From positions 1-36,107 of the forward strand of contig JAIRZX010000186.1 of NCBI GenBank assembly GCA_031267005.1: 36,107 bases of DNA. Direction: 5' to 3'. The stretch comes from Deltaproteobacteria bacterium (GTDB taxonomy: Bacteria; Desulfobacterota; Desulfarculia; Adiutricales; Adiutricaceae). Positions 10,101-17,360 of this stretch are shown here, piece by piece. Position 1 is the first letter of the stretch, and every line of letters begins with the position of its first letter. Position numbers and translations under genes: made by a program. The notes beneath the pieces were generated by a model that was given only the letters and a program-made list of their open reading frames with translations, was not told the DNA's origin and searched no databases.

Positions 10101-11237
10101 CAGCGCCGCGAGGGACTCCTCCCACCCGACCGGACCGTCGTGGCCGGGCCTGATGTCCAGGCCGCTCAAGTCGGCGATCTCGCGCAGCACGTCCACCGCC
10201 GCCCCTTGGAACTCCCCCTCCCGGGCGTTCCAGAAGCTCATCGGGTAGTTGTCGTGCTCGAAGCCGGCCAGCACCGGCTCCCCCCGCCTTATACGCCCGC
10301 TCCTCCAGTTCAGCTCCTCCGGGGTGAGGGAAGCCAGGAACCTGTCGCGCACGTACTCCCTGCGCCCCCTGCGCCAGATCTCCTGGAAGGGTGCCCGCCC
10401 GCCCTGGTCGAGCCGCTTCTGGACTGCCGACACCAGGGGCGAGAGCTCGGGCTTGCGGGCCGCCAGGGCAACCTCCACCGTCACCATGGGCAGGATGTTC
10501 TCGGCCGTCACCTCCCCGTAGGGGTCGAAGGCGGCGCGGAAGGGGGCCTCGGCCACCACGGCGTCGGCCTTGCCGGTGGAAAGCGCCCTCCAGGCGTCCC
10601 CGGCGTCGTTCACCCCGATGGCGACGTAAGGCTTCTCGACCGCTTCCCTTGCCGCCTTGAAGTCGCCGGAGCCCCTCAGGTAGGCGAAGCGCACCGCGCG
10701 CCCGGCCGCTATCTCCGGAATGGGCCTGGAGCCCGGAAGCCTGATGTACTGGATGGGGCGGTCGGCTATGGGGGTGGTGGCGTAGGGCTGCTTCCCCCTG
10801 AGCCTCCCGGCGGAAGTAGCGGCCGTGAAGTCAACGGCGCCGGACTTTAACCCTTCCGCTATCCCCTCGCGGGAAAGTATGGCCGTCTCGAAGGTTATGC
10901 CGAAGAACTCGGAGAGCCAGTCGCACAAGAGCACCCCGGCCCCGCCTGTCTTGCCGTCCACGGTCGGGAACAGCTCCGAACTCCGCTCCCCCGCGAAGAA
11001 CAGGGCCCGGCGGCCGGCCTTGACGCTCTCTATGGCGTCCGCCTCCTCCCGGGTTATCCCGGGCACGTCCAGGTAGCCCGGGCGGACGGAAGGCCCGTGC
11101 TCCCCGGGCTTGGCCAGCGGCGTGCGCGGCTGCTGGGCGTATGGCTCCCCGGCGCCGAAGGAAAGCGCCAAAAATCCGAAGAGGATCGCGAAGGCGGCAA
11201 AGGCCCTGGACCCTGAGACATTCTTTCTGCGAGGCAT
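7200..11237 (-). CDS. Hybrid sensor histidine kinase 1 (SBP_bac_3 x2, TM, HisKA, HATPase_c, REC, Hpt)
   Basis: H-box FLARTSHEIRTPMNAIIGFSEL; N-box QILLNLLSNAVKYT; VKDTGVGI and GTGLGLAI; REC VLVVDDYASNL...LMDHMMPEMDG...TKPIDP; Hpt AAHALKGACANIGA. Second ATG (MPRRKNVSG...) precedes the signal peptide; the ORF track start is 11267. Confidence 0.95.
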   Translation of the reverse strand: MPRRKNVSGSRAFAAFAILFGFLALSFGAGEPYAQQPRTPLAKPGEHGPSVRPGYLDVPGITREEADAIESVKAGRRALFFAGERSSELFPTVDGKTGGAGVLLCDWLSEFFGITFETAILSREGIAEGLKSGAVDFTAATSAGRLRGKQPYATTPIADRPIQYIRLPGSRPIPEIAAGRAVRFAYLRGSGDFKAAREAVEKPYVAIGVNDAGDAWRALSTGKADAVVAEAPFRAAFDPYGEVTAENILPMVTVEVALAARKPELSPLVSAVQKRLDQGGRAPFQEIWRRGRREYVRDRFLASLTPEELNWRSGRIRRGEPVLAGFEHDNYPMSFWNAREGEFQGAAVDVLREIADLSGLDIRPGHDGPVGWEESLAALETGKVSVLSELLRAPEREGRFLWTDAPYVVDRYAFLSLTGFPDIAIEDVPDLRVGLSAGTAKTELFWAWFPGHRRTVTYDDNTGPYGGLERGEVDLVMGTRNELLAMTNYLERPYFKVNLTLEDRSSDSYFGVAAGEGVLRSVLSKAQRLVDTEEIASRWRAKVFDYRGAMARARMPYMALGLALLAMLILLLAVMFIKSRRTGRLLEEAVSARTEELTRQISIAEKASKAKSEFLARTSHEIRTPMNAIIGFSELARREHGKAKALEYIDGIRSAGANLLTIINDILDFSKIEAGTLQLVPSRYRASSLLNDALTLIRVRMGEKPVRLVTDVSPDIPRMMVGDPARVRQILLNLLSNAVKYTQKGSIRLTVSSKRAGADEAKLSFEVKDTGVGIRPEDLARLFGEFTRLDERLNIGVEGTGLGLAIAKKLSRAMGGDIVCESVYGEGSTFRAGIFQKVADWTPMGQLSDSRGPSRGAPSATFSAPGAEVLVVDDYASNLMVAEGLLLPYGMRLSFASGGLEAVGLARERDFDLVLMDHMMPEMDGIEAMKAIRALDGCRDVPVVALTANAVAGMREMYLESGFDDYLTKPIDPARLDRLLARWIPHSKRREATANADADPDGSGAQRFGAPFPGGAAPSAAAFQDARGPGAQATAAAAAQAAMAAAGTAWNVSGGTAYGPRGDESGSGKDGAGPGGDGSGRAGPGGEGPGRAGPGGDGSGRAGSGGAGSVAMPVLEGVDISLGVTRAGGSARYLKLLEAFRKDAEGSFGALGGVSGTPDAASAASFVVAAHALKGACANIGAGPLSARAAALEKAGREGDFGLVAVKLPSFMERLERRAGSIRELSAAPGPGAGPGSSGRAAQAAPPAPKASLKSLAAGLADALESHDFPRVDEELGRLQEAAAYAAPALKKAVEAVADGILTGDYGEALEALAAMGAPEPPEFPEPADPPAPGGASGARAPRAS
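7921..8040. repeat. 30-bp tandem repeat (about 3.7 copies) inside the REC-Hpt linker of kinase 1
   Basis: cctcccgggcccgcccggcccgacccgtcg units at 7921, 7951, 7981 and a partial unit at 8011. They encode decapeptides such as DGSGRAGPGG and EGPGRAGPGG. Confidence 0.95.
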
Positions 11238-11308
11238 AGGCGGCCCGGACAGCGCCCCGCCGGGCACGGCTGGCGTTCCGGCGGGGAGAATTCAAAGTGA
11301 GCTGTTAG

Positions 11309-11335
11309 CCCCCTCCGGACGTACCCCGGAGGGGG
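11309..11335. promoter_or_regulatory. Strong GC hairpin in the leader upstream of kinase 1
   Basis: ccccctccgg-(acgtacc)-ccggaggggg, a perfect 10-bp stem; on the + strand it is followed by ttt. Confidence 0.45.
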
Positions 11336-11802
11336 TTTCGGGGCCTGGGACTCCCCGGTTGCAGGGCGGGTCCGCTCTCCCTGAAGCCCGCCGGGAAGGC
11401 GGGGGGACGCGGCTGCCCGAGTCGCTTTCTGAAATTGTTGAACTCCCTGCCGTATCCGGGCGACCCGCCGCGGCCCCCGTTTAGGGGCGCCGCCCCGGGG
11501 AGGACGAAAGGCCCTCCCGCGGAGGCTTCCGCCGGAAAGGCCGCGCGTTTCGGAATAACGGCTCTTTTCGCCTTAACGGCCTCACCGCTTAAGACCTGTT
11601 TCGCGGGAGCTTCGCCGTTCCCGGCGGAACCGCTGGCGCGAAAAGGGACGTTACGGCTGTCCGGCAGACGGGAAACGACCGGCCCGGCGCGCCGCGCGTG
11701 GGCCATGTCGCAAAGCGCAACTGGCGGCAACGGCGCCACGACGTCCGACGCTGTCCTTGCCCGCCCTGCCGGGCGGAAGCCGACCGTTTCGGCTAGGCGC
11801 CG

Positions 11803-11846
11803 CCTTGCGGCCGTTAGCCTAGGCACCTTGCGACCGTTAGCCTAAG
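11803..11846. repeat. Two-copy 23-bp direct repeat in the kinase 1/kinase 2 intergenic region
   Basis: ccttgcggccgttagcctagg / ccttgcgaccgttagcctaag. Confidence 0.7.
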
Positions 11847-12328
11847 CCGCGTGACGAGGCCTTTTCGCGGGCGGAAGGTTCATGGGCCTTCCGGAAGGCA
11901 TCCGATGGCTTCCGGAGCCTGCCGGCCTTCCGGAGCGCTCGCGGCCGGGAGCGCCGCTTCCCCGATTCCCGCCTATATGACGGGGAACCGTACAGGCGCC
12001 ATTCCAATAACGATATTTGACCGGCGCCTGTTTGTCAATTCCGACTCCAAACTCCAGCGGAAAATTTTCCCCCCGTTTTCCCCGTAGCCCTTCCAGTTAC
12101 TTTACCCCACGCTCCAGGATGTGCCCCGGCCCGCGTAAGGCGCCGCATATCGCGCGCTTCATGCGCATGGCGCCCGGGGCCGCTCCGCTATAAAAACGCC
12201 GCAAGCCCGTTCGGCCGGTTCCGCACGGAAGGCGACGGCCAGGCGGAAGCCCGCCCCCCCCGGAGCCCGTTTCCCGGCCCGCGAGGGAAACGCCGCGACC
12301 CCGCCCGCCAACGCCCGCCCAGGGCGCG

Positions 12329-15300
12329 TCACGAACTCTTCCGGAACCCTTTGGCCGGCCCGAACGCCTCCCGGGCCTTTCCGAAGTCGCCGGTCAGGAT
12401 GCCGGACGCCGCCCTGTCCGGGGACCCGTTCCGGCTTTCCGGCGCCGCGCCGCCCCGCCCGGCCTCCGCGCCTCCCCGGGCAAGTCCGTCCCCTCCTCCC
12501 CCACAAGGAAGCCCCGGGACTCCCCCTTCAAGGAAGCCTCGGGACTCCAGGGCGTCGGCCAGACCCTCGATGAGCGCCTTCAAGACCGCCTTCCTCCCCG
12601 GCGAAAGGCTCATGCGGAGTCCCTCCGGATCCGCCTCCAGGACCCCTTTCGCAAGCGCCTCGGCCCCCTTGGCAAGCGCGGAGGCCGAAGCCGCCGCGTC
12701 TTTGCTGGCGTCCAACTCCTCCCCGTCCTTCCGCTCCTCCCCCGGCGCCCGGGCCTCCCCCGCGATCGACGAGGCGCCAGTTGCCGCTTTTGCCGGTCCG
12801 TCGGCGCGGGCTCCCGCCGAGGCTCCCGCGTCCTGCCCGCCCGCCGGAGGGACGCTTTCGGAATGAGCGCCCCCGTTAAGCTCCGATATGCCTTTGACGA
12901 GCTTTCCCAGGCTTTCCCTGAACGGCGGGACGAGAACCCCGGCCGCTCCGAGATCGCCCGCCCGCAAGCGCGATTCCAGCTCGGCGGCCATCCCGGCGAG
13001 GGAGGGGGCCCCGATAGCCCCCAAGGCGCCTTTGAGCGCGTGGGCCGCCATCGCGAAGCTCCCCGCCGAGTCCCCGTCCGGGGCGCCCTCCAGGTTTCCC
13101 ATGGCCCCCTCGGCGTCCTTGACGAAGGCCTTAAGGATCAGCATGTACCTGGCCGAGCCCCCGGCGCGGGCGACCCCCGCCTGGATGTCCACCCCCTCCA
13201 GTGCCGAGGGGCGAACGGGCGAACCGACAGGCGGGGCCGAAGGTACAGGCGGGGCGGGCGTGGCCGAACCCGAGGGCGCCGAGGCGTCACGGGCCCCGTC
13301 CGCCGTTGGAGCGCCGTCGCCGGAAGCGCCGTCCCGTTCCCGGACGGCGCCGGGGGCGCCCGAGGCGGCCGCGTCGCGGCGCTTCGAGGCCGGGAGCCAT
13401 CGGTAAAGGAGCCTGTCCAGGCGCCCGGGGTCGATCGGCTTCGGAAGGAAGTCGTCGAAGCCGTTGTCCAGGTACATCTCGCGCATTCCGCTCACCGCGT
13501 TGGCCGTGAGCGCCACTATCACGGCGTCGTTCCCCCCTTCCATGGCCCTTATGTTCCTCGCGGCCTCGATTCCGTCCATTTCAGGCATCATGTGGTCCAT
13601 CAGCACGAGATCGAAAAAGCGGTCGCGTAGGAGCGCCACCGATTCCAAGCCCCCGGAGGCGAGCGTCACCCGCATGCCGTAGGGCGCGAGCAACCCCTCC
13701 GCTACCAAGAGGTTGGAGGAGATGTCGTCCACGACCAGCACTTCGGCCTCCGGGGCGGTGAAGCTGGCCGCGGAGGCGTCGCCGCCGTCGCGTTCGTCCG
13801 CCAGGCGGCCCATGGGGCTCCAGTCGCAGACCTTCTGGACCATGCTCGCCTGGAAGGAGGAGCCTTCGCCGTAGACGCTCTCCGCCTCCACGTCCCCGCC
13901 CATGGCCCTGCACAGGCGCCTCGCGATGGCGAGCCCCAGCCCCGTGCCCTCCAACCCGCTGTTGCGCTTCTCGTCGAGGCGGGTGAACTCCCCGAAGAGC
14001 CTGGGCAAATCCTCCGCGCGGATGCCGACGCCGGTGTCCTTCACCTCGAAGGTCAGGAGCGCCTCGTCCTCGCTGATGCGCCCGGCCCTCACGCTCAGGT
14101 CGATCCTCCCCTCCCTCGTGTACTTCACGGCGTTGGAAAGCAGGTTGAGGAGGATCTGCCTCACGCGCCCGGAGTCGCCTACCATGGAGGACGGTATGCC
14201 GGGGGAGACGTCCGCCACGAGCCTAACGGGCTTCTCGCCTATACGCACCCGGAAGAGCATTATCGCGTCGTTGAAGAGCGAGGCGGGCCTGTACCGGGCG
14301 GGTGCGATCCTCAAGGCCCCGGACTCTATCTTCGAGAAGTCCAGGATGTCGTTTATGATCGTGAGCAGGCTCGCCCCCGCGCTCCTTATGGCCCTGATGT
14401 ACTCGAGCGACTTGGGGCCCCCGCGCTCGCGCTGGGCGAGTTCGGAAAAGCCTATGATGGCGTTCATGGGGGTGCGGATCTCGTGGCTGGTGCGGGCCAG
14501 GAAGTCGCTCTTGGCCCGGGAGGCCTGTTCGGCTATGGCTATGTGCCGGGCGAGCTCGTCCCCGCGGCTTACGAGCTCCGAGGTGCGGGCGGCCACGGCT
14601 TCCTCCAAAAGCCTCCCCGCCTTGATGGACCTCGCGGACATGCAGGCCAGGAGCAGGATGAGGGCCGCCAGGAGCCCCAGGCCCCCCGCCATGTAGGGCA
14701 TCCGCGCCCTGGCGAGCGCCCCCCTGTAGTCGAAGACCCTGGACCTCCAACGGGAGGCGATCCCGTCGGCGTCCACCAGCCTTTGGGCCTTGCTCAGCAC
14801 CGCCCTCAGGCGGGGCTCATTGGGCGCCACCCCGAAGTAGGCGTCGCGCCTCCCGCCCACGACCGCGAAGTTCACCTTGAAATAGGGCTTTTCCAAGTAG
14901 TTGGTCATGGCCAGGAGCTCGTCGCGGGTCCCCAGCACCAGCTCCGCCTCCCCGCTTTCCAGCGCCGAAAAGGCCTCCTGGACGCCCGGGTACTCCATAG
15001 CGCTCCTGTGGTCCGGAAACCAGCTCCGGAACAGCTCGGCCGCCTCGGAGCCCGCCGCCAGCCCCACCTTCAGGTCCGGAACGTCCCCCATGCCCGCCTC
15101 CGGGAAGCCCGCGAGGGACAGGAAGGCGTAGCCGTCGGACATGTACGGCTCGTCCGCCGCGAGCGCCCCCTCCCAGTTCTTCCGCCCGCCCGGAAGGGAG
15201 CCCGCTATCTCGATTTCGCCGGCCGCCAATGCCTCCCTGGCCCCCGCGCCGGAAAGGCCCGCGCCCCGCGCCGCCCTGATTTCCAGCCCGGCCAAATCGC

Positions 15301-16351
15301 CGATCTCGTATAAGACATCGGGCGCCACCCCCTGGAACTCCCCCTCCCGCAGGTTGAAGAAGCTCGCGGGATAGTCGTCCGCTGCCAGCCCGGCCGCGAC
15401 GGGCTTCCCGGCCAGGCGCCTTTCGCCCACCCAGTCCCGCTCGTCCGGGGTAAGGGATCTCCTGAAGCGCGAGCGCGTGTGCTCCCTGCGGCCCTGGCGG
15501 TAAATCTCCCTGAAACGGGCCCGGCCCCCGGCCTCGACGCTTTTCTGGAGGACGGAGACGAAGCTCTCCAGTTCCGGCTTCGCCGTCGCCAGCGCCGCCT
15601 CGCTCGTCACGACCGGAAAGAGGTCCTCCCCCGAAACCTCCCCGTAGGGATCGAAGGCCCCGGCGGCGGGGGCTTCGGCGACGAAGGCGTCCGCCCGCCC
15701 GGAAGCGAGCATTTCCCAGGCCTCGCGGACGTCCTTCGCGCTGTAGGCCAAGTACGGCCTTTCCAGGGACCGCCTGGCCGCCCGGAAATTTACCGCCCCT
15801 TGGGCGTGGGCGTAGCGCACGGGCCTCACGGCCAGGATCTCGCGGAAGGGCCTCGCCCCCGGGAGCCTGAGGTACTGGACGGGCCGCTCCACCAGGGCGC
15901 CCGTCATGAAATAGATCCCGCGCCGCTCCGGGGTAGGGCTTATTTCGAGGGCGAAGTCCACCGCGCCGTCGCGGAGCCCCGAAAGCGCCGAACGCCAGGG
16001 CAGCATGGCGGGCTCGAACCTGATGCCGTAGAAGGCGGTCAGCCACTCGCACATGAGCGCCGCGGCCCCCGCCGGGCGCCCGTCCTCGGCTGGGAAGAGC
16101 TCGACGGAGCGCTCGTTTCCCAGCACGAGCGAACTCCTGGAAGCCTTGACGCCCTCTATGGCCGCGATCTCCTCGCCGGTCAGGCCCGGGACGTCGAGAT
16201 ATCCCGGCCTCCCGTCGGTGTGGCCCCGTCCGGCAGCGGGAAGCGGGGCCGTCGGCCGCTGAGCCCGGAGCTCAGCCGACGCAATCAGCGCCGAAGCCGC
16301 GAGCAGGGCTGACAGGGCGCAAAGGGCCGCGGCTGGCATGCGTTTTGGCAT
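12329..16351 (-). CDS. Hybrid sensor histidine kinase 2 (same architecture)
   Basis: Signal peptide MPKRMPAAALCALSALLAASALIASA; PGYLDVPG; FLARTSHEIRTPMNAIIGFSEL; REC MDHMMPEMDG; Hpt AAHALKGALGAIGA. Confidence 0.95.
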   Translation of the reverse strand: MPKRMPAAALCALSALLAASALIASAELRAQRPTAPLPAAGRGHTDGRPGYLDVPGLTGEEIAAIEGVKASRSSLVLGNERSVELFPAEDGRPAGAAALMCEWLTAFYGIRFEPAMLPWRSALSGLRDGAVDFALEISPTPERRGIYFMTGALVERPVQYLRLPGARPFREILAVRPVRYAHAQGAVNFRAARRSLERPYLAYSAKDVREAWEMLASGRADAFVAEAPAAGAFDPYGEVSGEDLFPVVTSEAALATAKPELESFVSVLQKSVEAGGRARFREIYRQGRREHTRSRFRRSLTPDERDWVGERRLAGKPVAAGLAADDYPASFFNLREGEFQGVAPDVLYEIGDLAGLEIRAARGAGLSGAGAREALAAGEIEIAGSLPGGRKNWEGALAADEPYMSDGYAFLSLAGFPEAGMGDVPDLKVGLAAGSEAAELFRSWFPDHRSAMEYPGVQEAFSALESGEAELVLGTRDELLAMTNYLEKPYFKVNFAVVGGRRDAYFGVAPNEPRLRAVLSKAQRLVDADGIASRWRSRVFDYRGALARARMPYMAGGLGLLAALILLLACMSARSIKAGRLLEEAVAARTSELVSRGDELARHIAIAEQASRAKSDFLARTSHEIRTPMNAIIGFSELAQRERGGPKSLEYIRAIRSAGASLLTIINDILDFSKIESGALRIAPARYRPASLFNDAIMLFRVRIGEKPVRLVADVSPGIPSSMVGDSGRVRQILLNLLSNAVKYTREGRIDLSVRAGRISEDEALLTFEVKDTGVGIRAEDLPRLFGEFTRLDEKRNSGLEGTGLGLAIARRLCRAMGGDVEAESVYGEGSSFQASMVQKVCDWSPMGRLADERDGGDASAASFTAPEAEVLVVDDISSNLLVAEGLLAPYGMRVTLASGGLESVALLRDRFFDLVLMDHMMPEMDGIEAARNIRAMEGGNDAVIVALTANAVSGMREMYLDNGFDDFLPKPIDPGRLDRLLYRWLPASKRRDAAASGAPGAVRERDGASGDGAPTADGARDASAPSGSATPAPPVPSAPPVGSPVRPSALEGVDIQAGVARAGGSARYMLILKAFVKDAEGAMGNLEGAPDGDSAGSFAMAAHALKGALGAIGAPSLAGMAAELESRLRAGDLGAAGVLVPPFRESLGKLVKGISELNGGAHSESVPPAGGQDAGASAGARADGPAKAATGASSIAGEARAPGEERKDGEELDASKDAAASASALAKGAEALAKGVLEADPEGLRMSLSPGRKAVLKALIEGLADALESRGFLEGGVPGLPCGGGGDGLARGGAEAGRGGAAPESRNGSPDRAASGILTGDFGKAREAFGPAKGFRKSS
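12505..12548. repeat. 25-bp-period direct duplication within the 3' end of kinase 2
   Basis: aaggaagccccgggactcc (12505-12523) and aaggaagcctcgggactcc (12530-12548). Confidence 0.85.
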
Positions 16352-16625
16352 ATTTGCTCTGGAATCCCGCCGCCGTGGGGAGCCGCCCGCCCGGGACGGG
16401 AGCGCCGCGTAACACGGCGCGGCTCGGGCGTCCGCCCGTCTCCCCGCGCGAAGGGCGGAGCCCCGGCGGCGCGGTAAGGGAACCGGCCCGCGTTACGGGG
16501 ACGGAGGCCTGGAAGCCGCCCGCAAGACGGAAGCCCGCCGGCCGCGGGCACGCTGATGGAGAGTCGCTTTCGTTTCTTAAGTTAGAACATGCCGGTTCGC
16601 ATGTCAATATACGCCCCCGTCCGCC

Positions 16626-16732
16626 GGGACCGGCGGCGCGGTTCCCTTTATCCACCTTCCCCGTATCCAGTCCCAGCCCGCGGGGAACGGCGGCGCGGCT
16701 CCCCTTATACCCCTTACCCGCATCCCGGTCCC
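16626..16732. repeat. Two-copy repeat of about 57-bp period upstream of kinase 2
   Basis: gggaccggcggcgcggttccctttatccaccttccccgtatccagtccc versus gggaacggcggcgcggctccccttataccccttacccgcatcccggtccc. Confidence 0.8.
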
Positions 16733-17360
16733 TGCCTACACGATCATGCGGGACATTCGCCGCCCCGACCCGTGAAAGGCGCCGCAAGCAGCGCGCGGCA
16801 TGCGGAGCGCCGGGGGGATCCGCTCCTCAAGAAAATATTTCATGCTCAAAGACGAATTCGCCTGTCTTCCTGAGCATCGGGAAAAAGTAAGCCTTATCGA
16901 CGCAGACGGCATTACTATTTGCGTGGTTTTCGAAAACATGTCGTCCAACTGGAATAAACCGGATTTACTGGATAGTCAGTTCCGCCTTGTCCCCTATGAA
17001 ATTCCATGAAAACCCCCGCCCTTGCACGTGAATGGCTACTCTAAATTTTGGGCGACTGCATAGTGTATTTGAAAAAAAAATTCCACGTCCCGTAACTTGC
17101 CGCCCCTCGGGCGGTTGTCCCGGAACTTTTCCCCGTTCTGGCGACGGCGCCCGGCATCCGCAAATGCCGCCAAGCTCAATTCCGTCCGCCCCCCTTACCC
17201 CTCCCGCGAACGAAGGCCATGGCGAGCGGCAATTATTCCCCCGCCCGCGTTTCCGTCAGACGCTCGGCTCGCCTCCGAGGCCGGATAATACTCGGCGGCA
17301 ATTACGTTTGAATTCGGCGAACGGTCCCAACGCCCGCTCCCCGCCGCCTGAGAGCCCGGG

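Noticed and set aside
9318-10850. 510-aa + strand ORF, and other long + strand ORFs opposite the kinase genes
   Set aside because: Shadow ORFs from high GC3 opposite genuine coding sequence; low-complexity, no domain recognised.
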